Part shown: positions 8,708 to 16,803 of the stretch, one piece after another
Numbering within the stretch: position 1 is the stretch's first letter
Layout of the letters: each line of letters begins with the position of its first letter
NCBI RefSeq assembly: GCF_007992075.1
Contig: NZ_BJZO01000019.1
Span: forward strand, 1-53,325
Origin: Pararhodospirillum oryzae
GTDB lineage: Bacteria; Pseudomonadota; Alphaproteobacteria; Rhodospirillales; Rhodospirillaceae
Length of the DNA: 53,325 bases
Reading direction: 5' to 3'
Notes under the pieces: model-generated
Told to the model about the DNA's origin: nothing
The model's database searches: none
Seen by the model: only the letters and a program-made list of their open reading frames with translations
Translations under genes and position numbers: made by a program

Positions 8708-9780
8708 CACAAGCCCCCCTTGCGCGGATTGAAGGCGTCGCGCACCGCCTCGCCAATGAACACCAGCAGCGTCAGCATGGTGGCCAGAACCAGGAAACCG
8801 GTGATCCCCAGCCAGGGGGCTTGCAGGTTTTCCTTGCCCACCCGCAACAGCTCGCCCAGCGACGGAGAGCCGGGCGGCAGGCCCAGCCCCAGGAAATCCA
8901 GCGACGTCAGGGCGGTGACCGAGCCCGACAGCAAGAAGGGCGCGAAGGTCAAGGTGGCGACCATGGCATTGGGCAGGATGTGGCGGGTCATGATCCGCCC
9001 ATCCGACAGCCCCAGCGCGCGGGCGGCGCGGACGTAATCAAAGTTGCGCGTGCGCAGCACCTCGGCGCGCACCAGCCCGACCAGCGCGGTCCACGAAAAC
9101 ATCAGCATGATCCCCAGCAAGCTCCAAAAGCCGGGTTCGATCAGGCTCGCCAGGATGATCAGCACGAAAAGCTGCGGCAGCCCGCCCCAGATTTCCATGA
9201 AGCGCTGGGCCAGCAGATCGATCAGCCCGCCGAAATAGCCCTGGACCACCCCCGCCGCCACGCCCACCACCGACGAACTGATGGTCAGCATCAGGCCGAA
9301 CAGCACCGACAGGCGAAAGCCGTACAGAAGACGCGCGAACACGTCGCGGCCCTGGTCGTCGGTGCCCAGCGGGTTTTCCCAACTGGGGGGCGCGGGAAAC
9401 GGCCTGGTGGAATCGCGGTTGACGGTGTCGTCGGCGTAGCGCACCAGCGGCCACACCATCCAGCCCCTGGCGGTGATGGCTTCTTCAACGAACGGGTCGC
9501 GGTAATCGGCCGGGGTGGGGAACAGGCCGCCAAAGGTGGTTTCGGGATAATCGCGCAGCACCGGCATGTAGAAGGCGCCATCGTAGCGCACCAGCAAGGG
9601 CCGGTCGTTGGCCACGAACTCGGCCCCCAGGCTGACCGCGAACAAGACCAGGAACAGGCGCAGCGACCACACCCCGCGCCGGTTGGCGTTGAACACGGCC
9701 AGGCGGCGGCGCGATAGCGGGGAAAGCGTCAAGGCCGGCAAGCGGCCTCGCACGGCGGCGAACGGGGAAGGCAGCGGCAT
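8707..9780 (-). CDS. yejE: Peptide ABC transporter permease (YejE type)
   Basis: This is the second inner-membrane permease of the Yej importer. The 357 residues show a cytoplasmic N-terminus, one early membrane segment (about 40-60) and a long periplasmic stretch typical of YejE (NDRPLLVRYDGAFYMP...). The BPD-transport core of about five helices has the EAA motif ARALGLSDGRIMTRHILPNA (about 258-277). It lies three bases after yejB and overlaps yejF, so the three are translated together. Confidence 0.92.
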   Translation of the reverse strand: MPLPSPFAAVRGRLPALTLSPLSRRRLAVFNANRRGVWSLRLFLVLFAVSLGAEFVANDRPLLVRYDGAFYMPVLRDYPETTFGGLFPTPADYRDPFVEEAITARGWMVWPLVRYADDTVNRDSTRPFPAPPSWENPLGTDDQGRDVFARLLYGFRLSVLFGLMLTISSSVVGVAAGVVQGYFGGLIDLLAQRFMEIWGGLPQLFVLIILASLIEPGFWSLLGIMLMFSWTALVGLVRAEVLRTRNFDYVRAARALGLSDGRIMTRHILPNAMVATLTFAPFLLSGSVTALTSLDFLGLGLPPGSPSLGELLRVGKENLQAPWLGITGFLVLATMLTLLVFIGEAVRDAFNPRKGGL

Positions 9781-9783
9781 CGG

Positions 9784-10890
9784 TCACGTGTCCCGGCGCT
9801 CGAAGTCGATCCGGGGATCGACCAGGTGGTAGGTGAGATCACTGGCCACGGCCAGCAGAAGGCCGATCAGGCCGAAAATGTACAAGGTGCCGAACATCAC
9901 CGGATAATCGCGGCGCATGGTGCTTTCAAAGCCCAGAAGCCCCAGGCCATCCAGGCTGAAGATCACCTCGATCAACACCGATCCCGTGAACAGCATCGAC
10001 ACCAGGACGGCCGGAAAGCCGGCGATGATCAGCAGCATGGCATTGCGAAACACATGGGTGCGCAGCAAGTGCCCCTCGCTCAGGCCCTTGGCGCGCGCGG
10101 TCACCACGTATTGTTTGTGAATTTCCTCAAGGAAGCTGTTCTTGGTCAGCAAGGTGAGGCTGGCGAAGCCGCCAATCACCATGGCGCTGACCGGCAGCAC
10201 CATGTGCCAGAGATAATCCGCGATCCGCTGGGGCCAGGTCAGGCTCTCCCAGTTGGCCGAGGTCAGGCCCTGCAACGGAAACCAGTCCAGATACCGCCCC
10301 CCCGCGAACACGACGATCAGCAAGACGGCGAACAGGAAGGCAGGCACCGCGTAGCCGATGACCACGGCCCAGCTGGTGAGAATGTCAAAGCGCGACCCGT
10401 CGCGCACCGCCTTCCAGATCCCCAGCGGAATCGAAACCCCGTAGATGATCAGGGTGCTCCACAATCCCAGGGAAATCGAAACCGGCAGTTTTTCCAAGAT
10501 CAGATCCAGGACCGACTGACCGCGAAAAAAAGACTCTCCCAGATCAAAGGTCGCGTAGTCGGCGATCATGGTCAAAAAGCGCTCGACCGGGGGGCGATCA
10601 AAGTGAAACTGCGCCTCCAGGCGGGCGATATAGGCCGGATCCAGGCCGCGCGCGCCGCGATACAGGCTTTCCTGGCGGGTGGGATCACTGCCGCGCGTGC
10701 CGCCCACGGTTTCGCCCTGGGCCTGGCCGGAAAAGCGCGCGGTGGCCGACACGGCCGAGCCCTGGGTTTCCGCCAGAAGCTGCTCGATCGGCCCTCCGGG
10801 GGCGAACTGAACGATCACGAAGTTAACCAGGATGATCCCGAACAAGGTGAGCGGAATCAGAAGCAATCGGCGCAGGACATAGGCACTCAT
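9784..10890 (-). CDS. yejB: Peptide ABC transporter permease (YejB type)
   Basis: This is the first permease of the importer. I chose the ATG at 10890, giving 368 residues and a standard start [19 protein letters not shown]. The open frame extends 13 codons further upstream but without family similarity. An insertion of about 60 residues after the first helix (GETVGGTRG...) is typical of YejB. The EAA loop [20 protein letters not shown] lies near residue 265. No substrate-binding protein gene (yejA) is next to it; upstream is the lpoA-like gene. A partner must be encoded elsewhere, or the transporter uses a different binding protein. Confidence 0.92.
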   Translation of the reverse strand: MSAYVLRRLLLIPLTLFGIILVNFVIVQFAPGGPIEQLLAETQGSAVSATARFSGQAQGETVGGTRGSDPTRQESLYRGARGLDPAYIARLEAQFHFDRPPVERFLTMIADYATFDLGESFFRGQSVLDLILEKLPVSISLGLWSTLIIYGVSIPLGIWKAVRDGSRFDILTSWAVVIGYAVPAFLFAVLLIVVFAGGRYLDWFPLQGLTSANWESLTWPQRIADYLWHMVLPVSAMVIGGFASLTLLTKNSFLEEIHKQYVVTARAKGLSEGHLLRTHVFRNAMLLIIAGFPAVLVSMLFTGSVLIEVIFSLDGLGLLGFESTMRRDYPVMFGTLYIFGLIGLLLAVASDLTYHLVDPRIDFERRDT

Positions 10891-10959
10891 GACCGGCGGT
10901 ATCCGTTCGGGAAAAAGGCGCGCAGGCAAGGGGGCGCCACAGGCAGGGCGGGCCGGGAT

Positions 10960-10996
10960 GGGGCTCCTTCTCCGACCCCGCCGGAAAAGGAGCCCC
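10960..10996. terminator. Inverted repeat between lpoA-like and yejB
   Basis: Perfect 10-bp arms, GGGGCTCCTT (10960-10969) and AAGGAGCCCC (10987-10996), lie 11 bp beyond the lpoA-like stop codon. No T-run follows on the minus strand, so this is a possible factor-dependent terminator or a structured leader of yejB. Confidence 0.4.
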
Positions 10997-11007
10997 GCGC
11001 AACGCCT

Positions 11008-12252
11008 CTAGAAGACGGCGTTCGTGAACGAAGTCGGCGCGGCCTCCACCTGGGAGGACCCGTCGCGGGTGACCTCGCGCACCGCCATGCCCCGTTCCAC
11101 CGTGCCATCGGCCCGGAAGCGGAACAGGCCGCCCACGCCGACAAAGCCTTCCGGATTGCGCACGGCGTTGACGGTGAAGGATCCGGGACCGCCCCGCGAG
11201 AGCACGGCGGCCAGGGCGGTGGCGTCGTAGCCCAGGCCAGCCAGCACCGGCGGCACGGCGCCATAGGTGTCGCGGTAATGGCCACGGAAGGTTTCCAGGG
11301 CGCTTTCGTCGGCGGCGGGATAGCGCGCGCCCACCAGCATGGCCTCATGCCCCAGCGAGGGATCCTCCTGCCAGACCATGGTGCCCAGGATCATCACCTG
11401 CCCGGGCTGCAAGCCGGCGCCCGGCAGCAGCGAGGCCACGGTGCGCAGCGACATGCCATCGTCGGCGATCAGCAGGGCATCGAACGGCCCGCCACCGGTC
11501 AGCCGCGCGATGGCGGCCCCGGCGTCGCGTCCTTGCGCCGCGTAGGTTTCCACCGCGCTGATCCGCAGGCCCAGGGCGGGGGCCAGCTGACGCGCCGCGT
11601 CCGCGGTCACGCGCCCCAACGGCGTTTCGGGCGCCAGCACCGCCAGGGTGGTGCGTCCCTGGTTCTTGGCATGGACCAGGATGCGGCGCACCTGCTCGGC
11701 CTGGGTAAAGCCCATCACGTTGACCACGCCGCCGGCCACGGCGGTTTCGGTGGAAAAGGCGATGACCGGCACGTTCGCCTGGGCCGCCAGCGGCGCGATC
11801 GCCCGCACCGAGTCCGCGAACAAGGGCCCGACGATCAGCCCCGCCCCCTCGCCCAGGGCGCGCTGGGCGGCGGCCTTGGCCCCCGTCGGCGTGCCTTGGG
11901 TGTCGTAGGGCTGCATCACGAAGGTGTTGGTGCCCACGTCGATGACGGCGATCTGGGCGGCGTTCAGCAGCGCCTGCCCGACCGAGGCCGCGCGTCCCGA
12001 CAGGGGCGCGAGGAAGGCGGCGCGGGTCTTGTCGCCGGCCCGGGTGGACATCAGCCCGGGCGCGTCCAGGCTTTCCGCCTCGACCCGCGCGGTGGGATGG
12101 GCCGCCGGAGGGGGCGGCTCGATGCTTGACGTCGATGCGGAGGGCGGCCCAGGATTGCGCGCGCACGCCGCGAGACTGGCCAGTAGAACCACGGTCAGCG
12201 CCAGGCGCGCAAGGCCGCGGCGATGTCCGTTGGCTTCAGGAAACCTTAGCAC
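11008..12252 (-). CDS. Penicillin-binding protein activator, LpoA/LppC-like lipoprotein
   Basis: This is an outer-membrane lipoprotein expected to stimulate peptidoglycan synthases, or act as a periplasmic binding-protein-like envelope factor. I chose the GTG at 12252, which has GGAGG six bases upstream and gives 414 residues. A lipoprotein signal follows (LALTVVLLASLAAC, lipobox Cys near residue 30). The rest is a two-lobed type I binding-protein fold of the LppC family: RAAFLAPLSG, LIVGPLFADSV, PVIAFST and GYDATALA. It is divergent from rsmI with only about 12-15 bp between start codons. The E. coli yraL/yraM pair has the same arrangement. It lacks the N-terminal TPR domain of E. coli LpoA, as alphaproteobacterial homologues do. 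Confidence 0.82.
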   Translation of the reverse strand: MLRFPEANGHRRGLARLALTVVLLASLAACARNPGPPSASTSSIEPPPPAAHPTARVEAESLDAPGLMSTRAGDKTRAAFLAPLSGRAASVGQALLNAAQIAVIDVGTNTFVMQPYDTQGTPTGAKAAAQRALGEGAGLIVGPLFADSVRAIAPLAAQANVPVIAFSTETAVAGGVVNVMGFTQAEQVRRILVHAKNQGRTTLAVLAPETPLGRVTADAARQLAPALGLRISAVETYAAQGRDAGAAIARLTGGGPFDALLIADDGMSLRTVASLLPGAGLQPGQVMILGTMVWQEDPSLGHEAMLVGARYPAADESALETFRGHYRDTYGAVPPVLAGLGYDATALAAVLSRGGPGSFTVNAVRNPEGFVGVGGLFRFRADGTVERGMAVREVTRDGSSQVEAAPTSFTNAVF

Positions 12253-12267
12253 CGGTGTCCTCCCTTG

Positions 12268-13215
12268 GTGACAGACCGAGATCTGGATCAGCAGCCTACC
12301 GATACCCCGGCGGGAAGTCCATTGGCCCCCGGCCTTTATGTGGTGGGAACCCCCATTGGCAATCGGGGCGACATCACCGCGCGCGCCCTCGACGTTCTGG
12401 CCCGCGCCGACGTGGTGGCCTGCGAGGATACCCGCGTCACCGGCGGCCTGCTGCATCACTTGGGCATCCATGCCCGCCTGACCGCCTACCACGAACACAA
12501 CGCCGATTCGGCGCGCCCCGCCCTGCTCGCCCGGCTCCAGGCCGGCCAGGCCGTGGCCCTGGTCAGCGACGCCGGCATGCCCCTGGTCTCGGATCCCGGG
12601 TTCAAGCTGGTGCGCGCCTGCCACGAGGCCGGGCACATGGTGACGGCCGCCCCCGGCCCCTCGGCGGTGCTGACCGCGCTGGCCCTTTCCGGGCTGCCCA
12701 CCGATCGCTTCTTGTTCGCGGGCTTTCCGCCGTCGCGCCCCGGGCGCCTGGCCACCTTTTGCGCCGAGATGGCCCCGATCCCCGCCACCTTGGTGTTGTT
12801 CGAGGGTGTTTCGCGCCTGGACCGCACCCTGGCCGCCCTCGCCCAGGCCCTGGGCCCGCGCGAGGCGGCGGTGTGCCGCGAACTGACCAAGCTGCACGAG
12901 GAAGTGCGCCGCGCCCCCCTGCCCGACCTGGCCGCCCACTACGCCACGGCCGGCCCCCCCAAGGGCGAGGCGGTAATCGTGATCGCGCCCCCCGCGCCTG
13001 CGCCGCCCCCCGAGGACGAGGTGATCGAGGATCGGTTGATGGCCCTGCTCGACTCCGGCGACAGCGTGCGCGAGGCCGCCGCCCACTTGGCGCGGGAAAC
13101 CGGCCTGCCCCGACGCGACCTCTACCGCCGCGCCCTGGATCTGACCCGCGAGGCGAACGACGACGCCGACGGCGACGACGAAACCAAGGACGACTCGCCC
13201 GCCCCCCGGTCATGA
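12268..13215 (+). CDS. rsmI: 16S rRNA (cytidine1402-2'-O)-methyltransferase RsmI
   Basis: RsmI methylates the ribose of C1402 in the ribosomal P site, using S-adenosylmethionine. The tetrapyrrole-methylase fold is evident: LYVVGTPIGNRGDIT, ACEDTR, SDAGMPLVSDPG and GPSAVLTAL. The start is either GTG at 12268 or TTG at 12265; both lie within the other gene's ribosome-binding region, and no ATG fits. About 315 residues is slightly longer than usual owing to a C-terminal acidic tail (ANDDADGDDETKDD). Its TGA overlaps the putative yraN ATG. Confidence 0.93.
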   Translation: MTDRDLDQQPTDTPAGSPLAPGLYVVGTPIGNRGDITARALDVLARADVVACEDTRVTGGLLHHLGIHARLTAYHEHNADSARPALLARLQAGQAVALVSDAGMPLVSDPGFKLVRACHEAGHMVTAAPGPSAVLTALALSGLPTDRFLFAGFPPSRPGRLATFCAEMAPIPATLVLFEGVSRLDRTLAALAQALGPREAAVCRELTKLHEEVRRAPLPDLAAHYATAGPPKGEAVIVIAPPAPAPPPEDEVIEDRLMALLDSGDSVREAAAHLARETGLPRRDLYRRALDLTREANDDADGDDETKDDSPAPRS

Positions 13216-13700
13216 CCAGGCCCCCCTCCCCCTCTCGAACGTCGGAACGCCCGGCACGACAGCGCGCGGCCCGGGGAGCCGAGGCCCGGGAAGCCGAGGC
13301 CCGGGGAGACGAGGCCCGGGCGCGCATGGCCCGGGGACGCGTGGCGTGGCGTGCTGGCCGCTGGGCCGAAACCCTGGCCGCCTGGCGCCTGCGCCTTGCC
13401 GGCTGGCGGATCGTGGCCCGGGGCTGGCGAACCGGCCGGGGCACCGGGGCGGGGGAGATCGACCTGATCGCCCGGCGGGGCCGGGTGCTGGCCTTCGTCG
13501 AGGTCAAGGCGCGCGGCGATGGCGACCCCACCGGCGAGGCCTTGGGGCCAACGCAGCGCCGCCGCCTTGCGCGCGCCGCCCAGGTGTTCCTGGCCCGCCA
13601 CCCCCTGGCCCCCGCCGAGATGGCCCGCTTCGACGTGATCCGCGTGGGCCCCGGCTGGCGCGTCCGCCACCTCCCCGACGCCTGGCGCCCCGACGCCTGA
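13212..13700 (+). CDS. yraN: YraN family endonuclease-like protein (UPF0102)
   Basis: This is a predicted small nuclease of the restriction-endonuclease fold; its role is unknown, possibly DNA transformation or repair. The PD-(D/E)xK-like core GEIDLIARRGRVLAFVEVKARG is intact (about residues 81-102 from the first ATG). The 13212 ATG overlaps the rsmI stop (ATGA), giving 162 residues. An internal ATG at 13326 would give the more usual length of about 124. The extra N-terminal stretch is Ala/Arg/Glu-rich and is encoded by a 15-bp repeat (GAGGCCCGGGRAGCC) at about 13275-13325. Either start is possible. Gene order follows E. coli yraL-yraN. Confidence 0.8.
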   Translation: MTRPPSPSRTSERPARQRAARGAEAREAEARGDEARARMARGRVAWRAGRWAETLAAWRLRLAGWRIVARGWRTGRGTGAGEIDLIARRGRVLAFVEVKARGDGDPTGEALGPTQRRRLARAAQVFLARHPLAPAEMARFDVIRVGPGWRVRHLPDAWRPDA

Positions 13701-13806
13701 GCCCAAACCCTTGGCGCCCCGGCGGCGCGGGGCTACCATGAACAGCCTCGCAGGGGCCTTGACCCGGGGGGGATCCCTTATTTCTTTTGCCCGTGCAGGA
13801 GGTCCG

Positions 13807-15015
13807 ATGTCCGCCCCCGGCGACCAAGAGCTGCGCGCCTTGCTGGCCGACCTGGAATCCGATCGCTGCGAACGCAAGCAGGCGTGGACCAAGGAGGTGG
13901 CGGACAAGGCCCGACAGGCCATTTGCGCCTTCGCCAATGATCTGCCGCACCACGGCGTGCCGGGGGTCCTGGTCATCGGCGTGCGCGACGACGGCCGTCC
14001 CGCCGGCCTGGAGGTGACGGACCAGTTGCTGCTTTCCCTTGCCGACATCAAAACCGACGGCAAGATCGTGCCGCCCCCATCGATCAGCGTGGAAAAACGG
14101 CACCTGGACGGCGCCGAGATCGCCGTGGTCACGGTCGAACCCGCCGACGCCCCCCCGGTACGCTACGACGGCCGCATCTGGATTCGCATCGGTCCGCGTC
14201 GGGGCATCGCCACCGCCCAGGACGAACGAATCCTGAACGAAAAGCGCCGCTTTCGCGATGCCCATGCCGAGGCGTGGCCGGTTCCGTCCAGCACCCTGGC
14301 CGACCTCAGCCGGCTGGTTTTCGAGCAGGAATACCTGCCGCAGGCGGTGGCCCCCGACATCCTGGCAGCCAACGAGCGCACCTACGAACAGCGTCTGGCG
14401 TCGTGTGGCATGGTCGTGTCGGCCGACGAACCCACCCCCACCGTTCTGGGGCATCTGGTTTTGGGGATCAGCCCCCGCACCTGGATTCCCGGGCACTCCA
14501 TCCAGTTTTTGCGCCTGCAAGGTACCACGCTCGCCGATCCGGTGATCGACGAAACGGAAATCGATGGCACCCTGGCCACCGTGTTGCGTCGCCTGGATGA
14601 AAAGCTCAAGGCCCACCTGAGCACGTCGGTCGCGTTTGCCGCCACCGATCGCGAGGTGCGCCAGAGCCCCTATCCCCTGGTCGCGTTGCAACAGTTGATC
14701 CGCAACGCCGTGATGCACCGGACCTACGAGGCGACCAACGCCCCGGTACGGGTGTACTGGTTCACCGACCGGATCGAAATCCTCAGTCCCGGCGGCCCCT
14801 ATGGGTGCGTCACCCGCGAGAACTTCGGCCGGCCGGGCTGGACCGATTACCGCAACCCGCAACTGGCCTCGGCCTTCAAGACCCTGGGGTACGCGCAGCG
14901 CTTCGGGGCCGGAATCGACCTCGCGCGCAGGGCCCTGAAGGACAACGGCAACCCCGCGCCCGTGTTCGAGGTGGACGATAATTTTGTCCTGGTCACCGTG
15001 GGAGTGCGGCCATGA
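13807..15015 (+). CDS. AlbA_2 (Schlafen-like) and GHKL ATPase-domain protein
   Basis: The 402-residue product has two parts. Residues 1-140 match the AlbA_2/Schlafen-type nucleic-acid-binding fold: ERKQAWTKE, AICAFANDLP, GVLVIGVRDDGRPAG, and WIRIGPRRGIATAQDE. Residues about 285-402 match the HATPase_c_4 domain seen in RecG-like putative regulators: the N-box around N300 (LIRNAVMHRTYE), DRIEILSPGG (321-330), RNPQLASAF, and GAGIDLARRAL from 367. The usual Glu four residues before N300 is Gln296, so hydrolysis may be altered. The ATG has a perfect AGGAGG four bases upstream. It overlaps the following parA-like gene by 4 bp, so the two are coupled. It separates yraN from dolP, interrupting a conserved neighbourhood. 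The function is unknown. Confidence 0.8.
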   Translation: MSAPGDQELRALLADLESDRCERKQAWTKEVADKARQAICAFANDLPHHGVPGVLVIGVRDDGRPAGLEVTDQLLLSLADIKTDGKIVPPPSISVEKRHLDGAEIAVVTVEPADAPPVRYDGRIWIRIGPRRGIATAQDERILNEKRRFRDAHAEAWPVPSSTLADLSRLVFEQEYLPQAVAPDILAANERTYEQRLASCGMVVSADEPTPTVLGHLVLGISPRTWIPGHSIQFLRLQGTTLADPVIDETEIDGTLATVLRRLDEKLKAHLSTSVAFAATDREVRQSPYPLVALQQLIRNAVMHRTYEATNAPVRVYWFTDRIEILSPGGPYGCVTRENFGRPGWTDYRNPQLASAFKTLGYAQRFGAGIDLARRALKDNGNPAPVFEVDDNFVLVTVGVRP

Positions 15016-15998
15016 GCACGCCGGTTCTGACCTTGTTCAACAACAAAGGGGGGGTGGGGAAGACCTCCCTGGTTTTTCATCTCGCCTGGATGCTTTCCGA
15101 AATGGGCAAGACCGTGGTCGCCCTGGACCTGGATCCCCAGGCCAACCTGACCTCGGCCTTTCTCCCTGAGGAATCACTGGAAGAACTTTGGCTTGATGGA
15201 GAAGAAAAAAATGGAGAAGCCCATACTATTTATCAATGTCTTATCCCCCTGACCAAGGTTGGAGATATTCTTTCCCCATCCATGAAAAAATTTAACGACA
15301 ACCTTTTTCTTGTCCCTGGGGATTTGTCCCTGGCCGGATTCGAGGATTTCTTGTCGCGGGAGTGGCCCAATGCCCTGGGATCCTCCGATCTCTACCGGCC
15401 GTTCCGGATCCTGTCGTCGTTCTGGCTGGTGGGACAATTGGCTGCCCGGCAGGTCAAGGCGGACCTGATCCTGGCCGATGTCGGGCCCAACCTTGGGGCC
15501 ATCAACCGTTCGGCCCTGATCGGAACCGACGCGGTTCTGATTCCCCTGGCAGCCGACCTGTTTTCCCTTCAAGGGCTGCGCAACCTTGGCCCCACCTTGA
15601 ACCGCTGGCGTGCCGACTGGACCAAGCGCCTGCAAAACTGGGCCGATCCGGCGTTCGATCTGCCGCAAGGGACAATGCGCCCGCTCGGCTATGTCCTGAT
15701 GCAGCATGGGGAACGGCTGTCGCGTCCGGTCAAGACCTATGAAAAATGGGTCGAGCGTATTCCGTCCGCCTACGACAGGCTGCTGCGGGAAAACCACCTT
15801 GATCCCGATCCCGACCCCTGCCTTGCCTTGATCCGCCACTATCGCAGCCTGGCCCCCCTGGCCCAGGAAGCCCGCAAGCCGATCTTCAAGCTGACCAGCG
15901 CCGACGGCGCCATCGGATCCCATGCGCAGGCCGTAAGCCAGGCCCGGGAGCACGTCGCCGAGCTGGCCCAACGCGTTCTGGAGCGTCTCAACCTTTAG
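15012..15998 (+). CDS. ParA-family ATPase without ParB partner
   Basis: This is a deviant-Walker ATPase of the ParA/MinD class, 328 residues. The P-loop KGGVGKTS is at 12-19 with the signature Lys12. ALDLDPQANLTSAF follows at 37-50, and LILADVGPNLGAINRSAL near 155 replaces the Walker B region. No ParB, parS or replication gene is nearby. The start overlaps the AlbA_2/GHKL gene (ATGA), and that protein may be its partner. A stretch at about 15175-15330 (residues 55-105) is clearly AT-richer, with AT-ending codons, and looks like an inserted variable segment. The pair is likely horizontally acquired. Confidence 0.85.
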   Translation: MSTPVLTLFNNKGGVGKTSLVFHLAWMLSEMGKTVVALDLDPQANLTSAFLPEESLEELWLDGEEKNGEAHTIYQCLIPLTKVGDILSPSMKKFNDNLFLVPGDLSLAGFEDFLSREWPNALGSSDLYRPFRILSSFWLVGQLAARQVKADLILADVGPNLGAINRSALIGTDAVLIPLAADLFSLQGLRNLGPTLNRWRADWTKRLQNWADPAFDLPQGTMRPLGYVLMQHGERLSRPVKTYEKWVERIPSAYDRLLRENHLDPDPDPCLALIRHYRSLAPLAQEARKPIFKLTSADGAIGSHAQAVSQAREHVAELAQRVLERLNL

Positions 15999-16152
15999 AA
16001 AAGGCGCCTCTTTTACCGTCTTTCCAACCTCCGGAACGCCAGCCCCGCGCCCGTCAAGGCTTGCGCGAACGCGCGCGGGTCCCTTTCTTCTGGTCGGTTG
16101 CTTTTTCCACGCGCCTCGGTTTTTCGAGGCCACACCCCAACGGAGACCCGCC

Positions 16153-16803
16153 ATGCCGGCGCGCGCCTTTTCTCCCGCCTTGTCCGTGAAGGGCCGGCGG
16201 GCCGTGATCCTGACCCTTGGCCTGGGCCTGGTGCTGTCGGCCGGAGCCTGCGTGCCCGCCGCCCTGGTGGGTGCCGGGGCCGGCACCGCGAGCGCCGCCA
16301 GCGAGGAACGGGGCTTCGGCGGCTTCGTCGATGACGCCGCGATTCAAACCGCGCTGAACGGCAAGCTGTTCACCACCAACGAGCGCCTGTTCACCGCCGT
16401 CAACCTGACGGTCCGCGAGGGCCGGGTGCTGATGACCGGCTCGGTCGCCACCAACGAAGACCGGCGCACCGCCACCCGCCTGGCCTGGGAAGTGGACGGC
16501 GTGCGCGAGGTCCTGAACGAGCTTACCGTCAACAACGGCGAGGACATCCTGGACGCCGGCCGTGACGAGATCCTGGCCAACCGCCTGAAAGCCTCGATGC
16601 TGTTTGATTCCTCGGTCGCGTCGCGCAACTACACCGTCGACGTGGTCAACGGCGTGGTCTACGTGATGGGCGTTGCCGCCGACACGGCCGAGCGCGAGCG
16701 CGTGCTGGGCTATGCCCGCGCGCTCCCCCATGTCCGCCGGGTGGTGGATTACACCCGCCTGCGTGGCCAGCCCCTGCCCGCCCAAGGAGCCCCCCGCTCA
16801 TGA
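16153..16803 (+). CDS. BON-domain outer-membrane lipoprotein (DolP/YraP-like)
   Basis: This is a lipoprotein of 216 residues. The signal segment is followed by a lipobox (VLSAGAC, Cys near 33). Two BON domains follow, about 55-125 ([20 protein letters not shown]...[16 protein letters not shown]) and 130-200 ([15 protein letters not shown]...[14 protein letters not shown]). E. coli DolP/YraP binds anionic phospholipid and supports outer-membrane integrity and BAM. The same job is likely. Its stop overlaps gshB (ATGA). Upstream is a small hairpin (GCCTCG/CGAGGC near 16115-16133) and a GGAG ribosome-binding site. Confidence 0.85.
   Translation: MPARAFSPALSVKGRRAVILTLGLGLVLSAGACVPAALVGAGAGTASAASEERGFGGFVDDAAIQTALNGKLFTTNERLFTAVNLTVREGRVLMTGSVATNEDRRTATRLAWEVDGVREVLNELTVNNGEDILDAGRDEILANRLKASMLFDSSVASRNYTVDVVNGVVYVMGVAADTAERERVLGYARALPHVRRVVDYTRLRGQPLPAQGAPRS

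Noticed and set aside
9826..12129. Plus-strand 767-codon open frame
   Set aside because: It is antisense to yejB and the lpoA-like gene, which have clear family motifs.
15012..15998. Integrated plasmid partition locus
   Set aside because: No parB, parS repeats or replication gene accompany the ParA-like gene, so a plasmid remnant is not supported.
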